This document shows, in pieces, positions 8,276 through 17,534 of a stretch of 64,000 bases of DNA (within the stretch, counting starts at the first letter, position 1; the number at the start of each line of letters is the position of its first letter). Below the pieces are notes generated by a model, which was not told the DNA's origin, ran no database searches, and saw only the letters and a program-made list of their open reading frames with translations. Source of the stretch: Chthonomonadaceae bacterium (lineage in GTDB: Bacteria; Armatimonadota; Fimbriimonadia; Fimbriimonadales; Fimbriimonadaceae); the NCBI GenBank assembly GCA_015709495.1, contig CP054189.1, positions 744,001 through 808,000 of the forward strand, in the 5' to 3' direction. The position numbers were made by a program, and so were the translations under genes.

Positions 8276-9448
8276 TCACCATCCGCTTGCTCTTGCGAGC
8301 AGCGCGTCGTTTTTCGTGCTCGGCAGCCCGAGGCTCTCCTTGGGAGCCTGCCGCCGGGAGACTTGCCATTCGTCGTGCTGCTCCATGAGGATCGCTCCCA
8401 CCAGCCGCACCACCCCGGATTCGTTCGGGAATATCTGCACCACGTCCGCGCGGCGCTTCACCTCCCGGTTGAGCCGCTCCAGCCCGTTGGTCGAGGCCAG
8501 TTGCGGCCACAAACCCGGCGGATGCGCCCGGTGCGCCAGCACGTCCTCCATCGCCTCCCGCATGAGCCGAACCGCCTCCGGAAAGGTCTCCTCCAGATGC
8601 GCGGCGACCTCCAGCCACTTGGCCTTGGTGGTCTCTATATCGGCCTGAGCCAGAGCCGTGCGGATCAGGCAGGCCACCATCTCCTTGCGCCCTTTGGGAA
8701 CCCGCGCCAGCACATTGCGCATGAAGTGCACCCGGCAGCGCTGCCACTGGCAGCCCATGCAGCGCTCGATCGCTTTCTTGAGCCCCGAGTGGGAGTCTGA
8801 GACCACCAGCCTCGTCCCCCGAAGGCCCCGGTCGAGGACCGAGCGCAGGAACTCCGTCCAGAACTCCTCCGTCTCGGCGTGCCCGACGCGCATCCCCAAA
8901 ACCTCGCGGCGCCCCTCTTCGTTCAGTCCGATCGCCACCACCGCCGCCTTCGACACGATCCGAGAGCCGTCGCGAACCTTCACGTAGGTAGCGTCCAGCC
9001 AGAGGTAAGGGAAGCTCCCCTCGAGCGGACGCTCCAGGAACTCCCGAACCCGCCCCTCGACCTCCAGGCAAAGGCGAGAGACCTCGCTCTTGGAGATCCC
9101 GGAGCCTCCCAGAGCCTGCACCAGATCGTCCACCGCCCGGGTGGAAACCCCTTGCAGGTACGCTTCCTGAATTACGCTCACGAGAGCCTTCTCCACGCCC
9201 CGGCGAGGCTCAAGAAAGCTCGGGAAGTAGCTGCCCGTGCGGAGCTTGGGAATCCGGAGTTCTACGTCTCCCACGCGCGTCTTCCAACTGCGGTCGCGGT
9301 ACCCGTTTCTCCAGGTCTTCCGGTCTGAAGCCTCCCTTTGAGCCTCCACCTCGAGTTCCATCAGCTCCGAAAGTGCGTCTCTGACCAACTCTCGAAGCAT
9401 GTCCCTAACTTCCGCGCCCTCCAAGAGCGCTATGCTATTGTTTGCCAT
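8276..9448 (-). CDS. IS256-family (mutator-type) transposase
   Basis: 390 residues, starting at ATG 9448 with a GGAGG site just upstream. The mutator-type transposase pattern is complete: first Asp in WLDATYVKV, second Asp in VVSDSHSGL, and Glu in [13 protein letters not shown], with the family's [10 protein letters not shown] stretch between. The N-terminus carries the usual helical DNA-binding region. No frameshift or stop is seen, so the enzyme is probably active. It lies wholly between the terminal repeats. Confidence 0.95.
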   Translation of the reverse strand: MANNSIALLEGAEVRDMLRELVRDALSELMELEVEAQREASDRKTWRNGYRDRSWKTRVGDVELRIPKLRTGSYFPSFLEPRRGVEKALVSVIQEAYLQGVSTRAVDDLVQALGGSGISKSEVSRLCLEVEGRVREFLERPLEGSFPYLWLDATYVKVRDGSRIVSKAAVVAIGLNEEGRREVLGMRVGHAETEEFWTEFLRSVLDRGLRGTRLVVSDSHSGLKKAIERCMGCQWQRCRVHFMRNVLARVPKGRKEMVACLIRTALAQADIETTKAKWLEVAAHLEETFPEAVRLMREAMEDVLAHRAHPPGLWPQLASTNGLERLNREVKRRADVVQIFPNESGVVRLVGAILMEQHDEWQVSRRQAPKESLGLPSTKNDALLARASGW

Positions 9449-9501
9449 TCTCGTCCTCCGTTGACTTCTCACAAAGCAACCGGACGGAATGGCGCCTCTT
9501 T

Positions 9502-9522
9502 CTACACCACGAGCTGGGACAC
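9502..9522 (-). repeat. Right terminal inverted repeat of the IS256-type element
   Basis: Reverse complement begins GTGTCCCAG; two mismatches to the left repeat at the centre. Marks the right end of the element. Confidence 0.85.
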
Positions 9523-9683
9523 TAACGCAATCCGGGTGGGGCTTTTCACAGATCGGCCTTTGGAATGCCTGTGCAGGGAGTACTCCCGGCGACCCGCAGG
9601 TTCCTCTGGTAACAGTTACGGCGGGCATAAGATGCGGCGCCTCCCCCCAATCCAAGACCCTGACCCGCGATCGTGCTCTGCAC

Positions 9684-11615
9684 TTAGCGGTCAATGCCGC
9701 CCAATGGAATAGTGCCCCGATAGCCCCGCAGGATGGCATCGATCTGCTCCTTGCTGAGGCTGCTGAGCGCTTGGGGTGAGGGGGCTCTTGTGGGGCGAGT
9801 TCCGAATGGAACGAAGACTGCCTGGCCATTGCGAAAGCTACACTTCAGCCGCAGACGACTTACGCTGACTCGGTAGGCATACTGAGCGAGTACCGCACTA
9901 TCGTCAAGGTCGGGAGGAAGGATTCGCCGCAGGAAGCTCCCGTACTCCCGCGGGTCGAATCGTACCGGAAGAGCTCCAGTCCCTAAGTCGTCCATTGGAC
10001 TGAATTGCTCCCTTTGATCGCTGTCCAAGGAGAAGGTAGCTTGCGACAAGAACTCTTCGGCGGCCATCAGCGCCGGTCTTGGATTTGGACCCTGCTCAAC
10101 GGCATCTATAAAGGGCAGCCACTCTTCGATGATGTCGCGAGCGCTTGTTAGGTCTTCGGCGGTATCTAGGATCGAGACCGCTTCCCCCGCCCGAACCCGC
10201 GTCCAGTAATCTCGCTGAAGCAGCATTTGACAGAGTCGTAAAGGAGGAGTGTCGGAAAGTAGCTCGACTCCACTCCGCTGGCTAAGCCGACGAGTCGCCT
10301 GACACAACACATAGAGATCAGGGCTCCCAGCCGCACCGGAGAGAGCTACAAAGTCGTCGATCGACTCCTGATATCGCGCACCCACGCTATCGACATACCT
10401 CACGGCAGGGTCGGCATTCCACGTCGACGACTCTGAGGCAAGCAAGTTCCGAGGCCTAATGACGATTACGCCGTCGATTTCTAAGACCTCGACCGGCGCT
10501 ACTTCGCTAGCGGCGGCCAATACCTCGAAAAGCTGCCATTTTCCAACGCCCGCAGATCGAATGAGAGGCAGTATCCAGCGTTCCTCGCACACGACCAGCG
10601 CTTCCTCAAATCCCGCATCGTGAAGCGCATCCTGAATCGGACCGGCGAGGAAGCTCCAGGGAGATTTGGCGAACGCGCGAACTGACGAAGCGGAAATCTC
10701 CGCGCCTACCTGTCCTGCCGGTTGACCCGATCCCGGTGCTGCAGCCCGAGAGAGTGCGAGGACGCTTGCGGGCCAACGGACTTGGACGGACCGAATCCGG
10801 CGCATCTTCTCGTCGTCCAAGGCATATCGCGGGGCAGCTTTAAGTTCCGCCTGGAGTCCGAAAGTGTCCTTCACTCGGTTCATCTGGTCGAAGGCGCGAG
10901 CGATCACCGTCCACTTGTCATTGTCTCTGCTGATTCGGACGCCAACGGCTGCGGGTTCGATTCGTTCCTCAGGTGGGAGCCCCGAAGCTTGATCCGCGGA
11001 CTGCATCAAAGCTAAGTAGCCTTCGATCTGTCGAAGCGCCCCAGTCTTGAATTGCCGTTCGAGGCCCTTCTCAGTACGGCCGAATCGTACAAAAGAGCCC
11101 GCCCACAACGCCGCAAGTTCGGACTCATCTGCCTCCAGCAGCGCTTGGAGACAAACTGGAGCCAACTGGCCGGATGACCAAGAAGGACCTCTCTGACCGC
11201 TTCGCAGAGCGGCTGCGATCGCTTCGGCTGCCGTTCGAAATCCGTCGCTTCCCCGCTCAGGGACGCTACCGGTTCCTTGGGACGCCAACTGCTGCTTCGC
11301 ACTTCGGAAGTCCTCGAGCGCGGTTGCCTGCAACTTGCGTCGCAACTCGCTGGATCGGAACCATGATGGGGTTTCCTGGTCCCTTTCGAGGTGCAGAGCG
11401 TGCTCGAAGAGTCCGAGCCGTTCTTCGCCGGGCCTCGTCAAGATTCCGAAGACCGAGAGGCCCCTCGTCGCTTGGGGAAAGCTCACTTCCTTAGCAACGA
11501 TGCGTTCCTCCTTCCACTGGGCGATAAGCGTCCCGAGTGAGGTGCAAAACCTGTCTCCAGCCCCAACTGCGACGGCCAAGGCGATCAACTGCGAGAGAAT
11601 CGAAATCATCGTCAT
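9684..11615 (-). CDS. Unknown 643-residue protein with N-terminal signal or anchor, third gene of the VKOR operon
   Basis: No family recognised. The first 20 residues ([20 protein letters not shown]) are hydrophobic and could be a signal peptide or an anchor. The rest is soluble and mixed, with no transmembrane run, few cysteines and no obvious catalytic motif; several stretches look helical (for example around residues 90-130 and 150-200). The C-terminus contains [24 protein letters not shown]. The ATG overlaps the stop of the VKOR-DsbA gene as ATGA, so it belongs to the same transcript as that gene and the small Cys-rich peptide. A role in export, maturation or surface anchoring of the peptide is guesswork from position only. 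Confidence 0.8.
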   Translation of the reverse strand: MTMISILSQLIALAVAVGAGDRFCTSLGTLIAQWKEERIVAKEVSFPQATRGLSVFGILTRPGEERLGLFEHALHLERDQETPSWFRSSELRRKLQATALEDFRSAKQQLASQGTGSVPERGSDGFRTAAEAIAAALRSGQRGPSWSSGQLAPVCLQALLEADESELAALWAGSFVRFGRTEKGLERQFKTGALRQIEGYLALMQSADQASGLPPEERIEPAAVGVRISRDNDKWTVIARAFDQMNRVKDTFGLQAELKAAPRYALDDEKMRRIRSVQVRWPASVLALSRAAAPGSGQPAGQVGAEISASSVRAFAKSPWSFLAGPIQDALHDAGFEEALVVCEERWILPLIRSAGVGKWQLFEVLAAASEVAPVEVLEIDGVIVIRPRNLLASESSTWNADPAVRYVDSVGARYQESIDDFVALSGAAGSPDLYVLCQATRRLSQRSGVELLSDTPPLRLCQMLLQRDYWTRVRAGEAVSILDTAEDLTSARDIIEEWLPFIDAVEQGPNPRPALMAAEEFLSQATFSLDSDQREQFSPMDDLGTGALPVRFDPREYGSFLRRILPPDLDDSAVLAQYAYRVSVSRLRLKCSFRNGQAVFVPFGTRPTRAPSPQALSSLSKEQIDAILRGYRGTIPLGGIDR

Positions 11616-12715
11616 TGTCGTTGAACAACTGCTTGAGTATTATTGCGTCCCTGGAACGGAACAACAATGACCCTCTTGGCAGACTTCTCAGCTACTATAA
11701 ATACCGCAGGCGTTCCCTGCAGTCCAAAATGGCGTCCTATGGCCACATTCTCTCTCACCCAGTTTGCCGCCTCGGCAATTGAAAACCTCGACTCAAGGCG
11801 CACGCCCGAAAGAATACTGTCAGCGATACTCGAGACCTCGCGTTGAGATTTCGGACGGTGATCTAGACCGTCTTCCATTAATCGCATTAACACCCAAGCT
11901 GACTGGTACTGTTCCGCCACGCAAGCCAAATCAAATGAAACCGAATCCATACTAAGTGGAAAGTGTAATACCGTAACTCGCAAGTTCTCTCCAAACTGCG
12001 CCCTTCTCTTTAAGTTTCTGATCTCCGTAAGGCACGCACCGCATCGCATATCAACGAACATAACTATTTCGGTGGTTCCCTCGCCAAATCTGATGTGGTC
12101 GGAGCGAGTCTCGCCAAAGAGAGCGTCACCCTGAAGCGTAGGAAAGTAACTTTCTAACAACGCCACATGTTCTCTTTCTTCTGCCACGAGGGCGTATACG
12201 AGAGCCAACGCAACGAGCGTAGGCCCCGCAAGCACAATTCGCCCGGGAACGGTGACTTTCGGCGCTCGAACGCCTAACGCCATGCATAACGCGAGAATCC
12301 CACTGGCAAGTGCGGAGCCCAGGCACCTCTCGCAGAGTTCGCCAATTGCGAAATGCATAAGTAACACCAATAAACATGAAGCCACCGTTCCCCCAGCTAC
12401 CAAAAGCGTGGCAAAAAACACAAGACGGGGCCAAAGGCCGGTAAACGACAGCATCAGTAGGACCATCGAATAGTACACTACACCTATGAATGAGATGGGT
12501 ACGCCAGAGAGGTGCGAGTACCGACTGTACGCAACTGCAGAACATGCTTCGCCAGCTGCACATCCCGCACCTAAGCCCGGAATGTAAGGAAAACACGCTT
12601 GGACGGATAGTACAACGCCAAGAACAGACGCAGTCAGTGCAAGCAACCAACAAGCCATACTGGCGACCAGCTTCCAATGTGCAGAGACTGGCGTGTTCCG
12701 CTGTTTTGTCCTCAT
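11612..12715 (-). CDS. Vitamin K epoxide reductase domain fused to DsbA-like thioredoxin domain
   Basis: 367 residues from ATG 12715 (a GTG at 12784 is an alternative). The N-terminal half is a VKOR membrane domain with four to five helices: a loop cysteine pair in GAGCAAGEACSAV and the quinone-linked CxxC in GELCERCLG. After a further helix comes a thioredoxin-like domain with active site RCGAC and the cis-Pro loop GTPAVFI. Fusions of this kind take electrons from protein thiols through the thioredoxin domain to VKOR and quinone, forming disulfides in exported proteins. It lies between a tiny Cys-rich exported peptide and a 643-residue unknown, which suggests dedicated substrates. Confidence 0.93.
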   Translation of the reverse strand: MRTKQRNTPVSAHWKLVASMACWLLALTASVLGVVLSVQACFPYIPGLGAGCAAGEACSAVAYSRYSHLSGVPISFIGVVYYSMVLLMLSFTGLWPRLVFFATLLVAGGTVASCLLVLLMHFAIGELCERCLGSALASGILALCMALGVRAPKVTVPGRIVLAGPTLVALALVYALVAEEREHVALLESYFPTLQGDALFGETRSDHIRFGEGTTEIVMFVDMRCGACLTEIRNLKRRAQFGENLRVTVLHFPLSMDSVSFDLACVAEQYQSAWVLMRLMEDGLDHRPKSQREVSSIADSILSGVRLESRFSIAEAANWVRENVAIGRHFGLQGTPAVFIVAEKSAKRVIVVPFQGRNNTQAVVQRQ

Positions 12716-12768
12716 GCCTTGGGTTATCGCCTGAGGCCCACTATATTGCGATGCAGCCGCCGCCACGA

Positions 12769-12978
12769 CTACCAGTGCTCGCACTCACAAGTTGCCGGTG
12801 CGACTAGGGCACAATAGTATTCTGAGGGACAGGCAGTGGGACTCAAGGAACATTGCTGCGTTTCCGGGTCTATAGGACACCGAATTGGATCGCGCACCTC
12901 TGATAGGGTCAGAGAAAATGCAGCAGAGAGGACAGCGACCGCTCCAAAAAGGGCCAGGATTCTTCGTAGCAGGACCAT
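12769..12978 (-). CDS. Tiny secreted peptide with six cysteines
   Basis: 69 residues from ATG 12978, with a strong GGAGG site seven bases upstream. A signal peptide (residues 1 to about 25, core LALFGAVAVLSAAFSLTL) is followed by a mature part of about 44 residues with six cysteines at 34, 43, 50, 56, 64 and 66. No known peptide family is recognised. It heads the operon whose next gene is an oxidative folding enzyme, so up to three disulfides are likely in the exported form. It could be a bacteriocin-like or signalling peptide, or a structural surface peptide. The gene and its neighbours are visibly richer in A+T than the flanking housekeeping genes. Confidence 0.75.
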   Translation of the reverse strand: MVLLRRILALFGAVAVLSAAFSLTLSEVRDPIRCPIDPETQQCSLSPTACPSEYYCALVAPATCECEHW

Positions 12979-13056
12979 GTTTCCTCCGTCGACGGACGAT
13001 CTCGTATCGGGCAAGCTCAACGTAGCCGGACCCTTCTTATACCGACCGTCGCTCAT

Positions 13057-13062
13057 ATTATA
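13057..13062 (-). promoter_or_regulatory. Candidate -10 box for the Cys-rich peptide operon
   Basis: Minus-strand TATAAT about 80 bases upstream of the peptide start at 12978. No convincing -35 box is seen, so this is a weak call. The box lies immediately before the first recognisable Rhs codons on the opposite strand. Confidence 0.35.
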
Positions 13063-13080
13063 TCGCAGGTTTGCCCAAGA

Positions 13081-15345
13081 CAGGAGAAATCTTCCACCAC
13101 GCTGGGGTACGACACCAGCGGCAACCTCACAGACATCACCGACCCAGAGGACGGGCTGACCGAGATCGCCTACAACTCCCTGGGGTGGGTCACGAGCGTC
13201 ACGGACCCGAACGGCATCACCGAGTCGTTCGCCTACGACGAGTGGGGGCGGCTGTCGGTGATCACCCACGACGACGAGGAGGAGGTTCTTCGCTCCTACA
13301 ACGAGGTGGGGAGGATCACCAGCGTCACCAACGAGCGCGGCAAGGTCACCTCGTATGCCTACGACGACGCGGGCAGGCTCACCCAGGTCACGAACGCCGA
13401 GGAGGAGTCGGGGACCTACGCCTACAACTCGAACGGGTGGCTCACCAGCGTCACCAACGGGCGCGGCAAGACCCGCAACTACGCCTACACCGCAAGGGGC
13501 GAGGTCTACACCCTCACGCTGGCAGATAGCTCGGTCGAGACCTGGAGCTACAACGGCAACGGCCAGGTGTCGGCCTACACCAACCCCCTCTCGCAGACCG
13601 TCTCTTACGCCTACGACGACGCGGGGCGGATGATTGGGGTGGACTATCCCACCGGAACCGACACGGCCTTCAGCTACGACTTCGCCGGGCGGCGCGCCCA
13701 GATGACCGACGCCACCGGCACGACGAACTGGACCTACGACGCCGCTTCGCAGCTCACGCTGCTGGAGACCCCCGAGGGCGAGATCGCCTACGCCTACGAT
13801 GACGCCGGGCGCCGAACGAGCATGGACGTGGACGGGGTGGGGGTGACCACCTATGCCTACGACGACGCGGGACGTCTACTGAGCCTGGAGAACCCGTTCG
13901 AAGAGGTCACGGCGTTTGCCTACGACGCCGGGGGGCGGGTCACCGAAAGGACGCTGGACAGCGGCATGTACGAGACGGTTTCGTACGACGTCCGCAGCCG
14001 CGTGACGCAGGTTCTTTTGAAGAACTCCTCGCACTCCACGGTCCGCACGCAGACCTGGACCTATGATGCGGCTTCGAACGTGCTGACCCACACCACGGGC
14101 GGGGTGCAGACCAGCTACGGCTACGACGACATCGACCAGCTCGTTTCTGAGTCCAGGAACGGCTACTCGGCTTCGTATTCGTACGATGCCAACGGCAACC
14201 GCCTGACTCGGACGGTGAATTCCGTCACCGAGGACTACGTTTACGACGATGCGGACAAGCTGCTGGAGGTCAAGGTCGGGCAGCAGACGGTGAAGGAGTT
14301 CACGTACGATTCGGCCGGGCGGACGACGGCGGTGGAGACCTCGGCCGGGACGACCTCGCTGACCTACGATTATGAGTCGAGGGTGACGGGGATCACCTAC
14401 CCCAACCAGTCGACCAACTCGTTTTCCTACAATGGGCTGGATACCAGGGTGGGGCTGACCGACTCCGGCGGGTCGAAGACCTTCCTTCGCGATGGGGTGT
14501 CGGTGACCTCGCCGGTGCTCTCCGACGGCGCAGCCACCTACACGCCGGGGATCTCGGAGCGGCGCTCCTCTACCACGACCTTCTACCACGCCGGGATCAA
14601 GAACGGGGACTCGCAGTCCAACACCTCTGAAAGCGTCACCGCCAGCGTCCAATACGACGCCTTCGGCAACGTCACCTCGTCCTCAGGAACCTGGTCCGGC
14701 CCCTTCGCCTACGGAGGACCTTACGGCTACCAATCCGACCCGGATTCCGGCCTCAAGCTCCTGGGGCATAGGTATTACGATCCCTCGACGGGGAGGTTCC
14801 TGACTCGGGATATAGTCAAGTCAGAGCGCAACTGGTATTCTTACTGTCACAACAGCCCTCTCCGGTTCGCAGATCCGAAGGGTTTCGACAAGATCATCCT
14901 GCCTAATGACCCGTCAGGCTTGCCCGATGGTTGGAAGGAGATTCCGCATGACGGAAACGAGAAGGGTCATCGGAGATTCATTGCACCGGGCGGAAGAGAA
15001 GGCTTGGACTTCGACGAGGCCAAGCCCGGAGCGGGCGGACACAAAGAGAGAAACCACTGGCACAAGCTCAAGCGAAAGGGACTCAAGCTGAAAAGGGAAA
15101 AGGGAGGCAGAGGCGAGGACGTGCACCTTGACCCCGGCCAGGAAATAGACGTCAACACCGAACCTGTTTGTCCAGCACCCGAGCCTGAGTCAATGTGGGA
15201 CCACGTGGATTGGAACCAGGTGTTCGTAAGAACAGCAATCGTAGTTGCAGTTCTTGCGGCTGTTCTGTTTCCTGAAGCGATACCCGTTATTATCTCCATC
15301 GGTGCCAGAAGTGCGCCCCGCGTGGGCCGCGTCCTTGTCCCATAA
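13081..15345 (+). CDS. Rhs/YD-repeat protein, 5'-truncated, with tip A
   Basis: Rhs repeats are readable in frame from 13081 (QEKSSTTLGYDTSGN), but no usable start codon precedes GTG 13258, so the natural 5' end is missing. About 30 YD repeats of the form YDDAGR-(x)-T run to the conserved core end GLKLLGHRYYDPSTGRFLTRD near 14755-14815. After the core, a new C-terminal tip of about 175 residues begins (NPLRFADPKG type junction at 14860-14884). The tip contains LDFDEAKPGAGGHKERNHWH, an HLDPGQE element and a hydrophobic C-terminal helix; the H-x-H pair at 15055-15063 could be catalytic. Rhs proteins encapsulate such tips as toxins. The stop overlaps the next gene by one base (TAATG). Confidence 0.85.
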   Translation, partial: QEKSSTTLGYDTSGNLTDITDPEDGLTEIAYNSLGWVTSVTDPNGITESFAYDEWGRLSVITHDDEEEVLRSYNEVGRITSVTNERGKVTSYAYDDAGRLTQVTNAEEESGTYAYNSNGWLTSVTNGRGKTRNYAYTARGEVYTLTLADSSVETWSYNGNGQVSAYTNPLSQTVSYAYDDAGRMIGVDYPTGTDTAFSYDFAGRRAQMTDATGTTNWTYDAASQLTLLETPEGEIAYAYDDAGRRTSMDVDGVGVTTYAYDDAGRLLSLENPFEEVTAFAYDAGGRVTERTLDSGMYETVSYDVRSRVTQVLLKNSSHSTVRTQTWTYDAASNVLTHTTGGVQTSYGYDDIDQLVSESRNGYSASYSYDANGNRLTRTVNSVTEDYVYDDADKLLEVKVGQQTVKEFTYDSAGRTTAVETSAGTTSLTYDYESRVTGITYPNQSTNSFSYNGLDTRVGLTDSGGSKTFLRDGVSVTSPVLSDGAATYTPGISERRSSTTTFYHAGIKNGDSQSNTSESVTASVQYDAFGNVTSSSGTWSGPFAYGGPYGYQSDPDSGLKLLGHRYYDPSTGRFLTRDIVKSERNWYSYCHNSPLRFADPKGFDKIILPNDPSGLPDGWKEIPHDGNEKGHRRFIAPGGREGLDFDEAKPGAGGHKERNHWHKLKRKGLKLKREKGGRGEDVHLDPGQEIDVNTEPVCPAPEPESMWDHVDWNQVFVRTAIVVAVLAAVLFPEAIPVIISIGARSAPRVGRVLVP

Positions 15346-16055
15346 TGGAATTCGCTATGGACCGAGCCCTCGACTATTACCGCGCGTCGCTTAAACCCCT
15401 TGAGATAGAATTGTCCAGGGTATCTCCGTACTTCTCATCTGTGATTGTTCGAGGCTTCCCTTTGCCCGAGCACGACGAAGTACTCTGTCCTATGCAGGAC
15501 CAAGGAGCATCACTTGTACCCCGTTTGTTTTGTGAGCTCAGTAAGAAATCCAGGGCACTGATATTGATGGGATCCGGTGGAAGGGAAGGTGACTCTCCGG
15601 AGAGGTTTTTCGGTGGAGACCTCTCAACGGGGGCCACAGTCACTTATTTCCATTATCATACAACGTTCTACTGTGCTACAGACAAGCTTCCAAGTATCTA
15701 TGTACTACCAAATTCAAGGGAGCTGTCATGCGGCGAATGGGGATATGCAATCAATGTGGAATGTGTTGCCGCATTTGTACCTCCTAACTCATTGTCAGCG
15801 ATGGACGTGTTGAACGCATTGTTACGCAAAGAGACGGAACTTGGCGTGCTTTACAATAGCATGGGCGCCACGGAGTTTCACAACACAGCCATAGGCATGG
15901 CGATTCGATTTACGCAAGCGGTAATTCTTACTCAAGACGACGGAATGACTGTGGAGTTTCATGGATACCAAGTGGCCGATATTCTGCCATACCTAGAAAT
16001 CCTGCAAGGGTGTATGGCTCAGTTGAATGGTACCCCTAAGACTGACCAGCCTTGA
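15345..16055 (+). CDS. Putative immunity protein for Rhs tip A
   Basis: 236 residues, soluble, no signal peptide and no family recognised. It starts inside the stop of the Rhs gene (TAATG), the coupling expected of a toxin/immunity pair. Composition is clearly richer in A+T than the Rhs core, as is usual for exchanged tip-immunity modules. Notable stretches are ILMGSGGREGDSPERFFGG and FHYHTTFYC. Being cytoplasmic, it would suit a toxin acting in the cytoplasm. Function is inferred from position alone. Confidence 0.6.
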   Translation: MEFAMDRALDYYRASLKPLEIELSRVSPYFSSVIVRGFPLPEHDEVLCPMQDQGASLVPRLFCELSKKSRALILMGSGGREGDSPERFFGGDLSTGATVTYFHYHTTFYCATDKLPSIYVLPNSRELSCGEWGYAINVECVAAFVPPNSLSAMDVLNALLRKETELGVLYNSMGATEFHNTAIGMAIRFTQAVILTQDDGMTVEFHGYQVADILPYLEILQGCMAQLNGTPKTDQP

Positions 16056-17497
16056 GTTTGACTTTTTTAGTCGGCGGGTGGCCATCCCATGAGTTGGGTC
16101 TACAACTTACGGGTGGCACCCCAAACTCGTTTTGGGGTGTTTCGGGTGCGGGAGCAAAGCGCGGAGCAAGCTTCGCGCACTCGACGATTTCGTCGGAAAG
16201 CTACGAATACGACGCGGCGGGGAATCTGGTGGAAAAGAGCGTGAGCTCGGTGATGACGGAGTACGCATACGACGACATCGACCAGTTGGTTTCCGAGGTC
16301 AGAAACGGGTACTCGGCGAGCTATACCTATGATGCGAACGGGAACCGGACCTCGAAGGCGCTAAACGGCACGACCCAGAACTACGTGGTGGACGATACCG
16401 ATAAGCTGACCAGCATCACGCAAGGCGGGAATACGGTGAAGAGCTTTACCTACGATGCGGCCGGGAGGACCACAGCGGTCACCGTCGGCAACGACACGAC
16501 TACGCTCGCCTACGATTATGAATCCCGCATCACGCAGATCACGTATCCGAATCAGAGCACGAACAGTTTCAGCTACAATGGACTCGATACCAGGGTGAGC
16601 AAGGTGGATTCGACCGGAACCAGGACCTATCTCAGGGACGGGGCGTATGTCACGGACCCCGTGCTCTCGGATGGGGCAGCGATGTACACACCTGGGATCT
16701 CGGAGCGCAGGTCGAGCGCCACGAAGTTCTATCACCCCGACCGCCTGGGCACGACCGAGAGGCTCACCGACACCAACCAGTCCACGACCGACACCCGTCA
16801 GTACGACGCGTTCGGGTTGCTCACTTCCTCCTCAGGTAGCACCTCTACTCCCTTTGGCTTCGCAGGGGCCTGGGGCTACCAAGAGGACCCCGACTCCGGC
16901 CTGAAGCTCCTCGGGCATAGGTATTACGATTCGAGCACGGGCCGATTCCTGACCAGGGATCCCATCAAGGATGGGAGGAACTGGTATGGGTATTGCGAGA
17001 GTAATCCAATAGATCGCGTGGACCCGGCTGGCGACCAGTCGAGAGGCACGGTAGCCGCTGAGCGAGCGGAGGGCGCGGTCGGCAAGGGCCCTAAGGATTG
17101 TGAGGATTGGATTCGCAAACACGTATACCCAGGCGAATGGACCGATTGCAGAGCGCACGAACTTCCATCGAAACTCGATAACCTAACAAATTGGGATACC
17201 GTCACTAATGATGGCAGGTTTCAGCCCGGCGATTTAATCTGCATTGATAAGGGCGACATGAACAATGGGCACGTTCTGGTGGTAGGAAACAAACGCCGAG
17301 TCGTCAAGCGAAAGATCCAGATCGTGGAAAACGGAAAAAAGGTCAACCGCACCATTGATGTCAATCAAATTGATGTGATCGACGCCTCCCTCGATACCCG
17401 TAATGGCACGAGACATTGGATTGACGACGGGACGCCCTATGTTGACCCTTGGAAGAAACGAAACGGCGCTATCAAAGTGTACCGGCCTAGAGACTAG
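16052..17497 (+). CDS. Orphan Rhs core cassette with NlpC/P60- or CHAP-like tip B
   Basis: 481 residues in frame from TTG 16052, which overlaps the upstream stop (TTGA). The first 45 codons are dispersed-repeat sequence, and Rhs repeats start only near 16195, so a dedicated start is doubtful. The core ends in GLKLLGHRYYDSSTGRFLTRD and RNWYGYCESNPIDRVDPAG. The tip of about 160 residues has Cys350 (KDCEDWIRK), PGDLICID and His407 (NNGHVLVVG), the Cys-then-His order of papain-fold NlpC/P60 or CHAP peptidoglycan hydrolases. A peptidoglycan-cutting toxin is the likeliest reading. Its core is more diverged from the other two. Confidence 0.75.
   Translation: MSLTFLVGGWPSHELGLQLTGGTPNSFWGVSGAGAKRGASFAHSTISSESYEYDAAGNLVEKSVSSVMTEYAYDDIDQLVSEVRNGYSASYTYDANGNRTSKALNGTTQNYVVDDTDKLTSITQGGNTVKSFTYDAAGRTTAVTVGNDTTTLAYDYESRITQITYPNQSTNSFSYNGLDTRVSKVDSTGTRTYLRDGAYVTDPVLSDGAAMYTPGISERRSSATKFYHPDRLGTTERLTDTNQSTTDTRQYDAFGLLTSSSGSTSTPFGFAGAWGYQEDPDSGLKLLGHRYYDSSTGRFLTRDPIKDGRNWYGYCESNPIDRVDPAGDQSRGTVAAERAEGAVGKGPKDCEDWIRKHVYPGEWTDCRAHELPSKLDNLTNWDTVTNDGRFQPGDLICIDKGDMNNGHVLVVGNKRRVVKRKIQIVENGKKVNRTIDVNQIDVIDASLDTRNGTRHWIDDGTPYVDPWKKRNGAIKVYRPRD
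16076..16139 (+). repeat. Dispersed repeat copy 1 with perfect 9-bp hairpin
   Basis: Bases 16076-16120 recur at 20674-20718 with two mismatches out of 45. Bases 16117-16139 form a perfect hairpin CACCCCAAA-CTCGT-TTTGGGGTG; the same stem with another loop occurs at 21055-21077. The copy sits exactly at the junction between immunity gene A and Rhs cassette B. Confidence 0.75.
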
Positions 17498-17534
17498 GCG
17501 TGTCGCGTACCTTGGGCACCAGGCAGGAAACGTC

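Larger units (their letters stand above)
8228..9522 (-). mobile_element. IS256-family insertion sequence, 1295 bp
   Basis: Bounded by 21-base terminal inverted repeats at 8228-8248 and 9502-9522, matching at 19 of 21 positions (shared outer part GTGTCCCAG, inner part CGTGGTGTAG). It encloses one transposase gene read on the minus strand. Size and single-gene layout are typical of IS256. The flanking 8 bases (8220-8227 and 9523-9530) do not match, so no target duplication is evident; the element may be old or the flanks rearranged. Confidence 0.9.

Noticed and set aside
8220-9530. Target-site duplication of the IS256-type element
   Set aside because: The 8-base flanks differ. A loose CAATC-GG similarity at 8218-8226 and 9526-9533 is not aligned with the ends.
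13071-13529. Arg/His-rich plus-strand frame at the start of the Rhs region
   Set aside because: It is the +1 shadow of Rhs YD repeats, whose true frame is readable from 13081.
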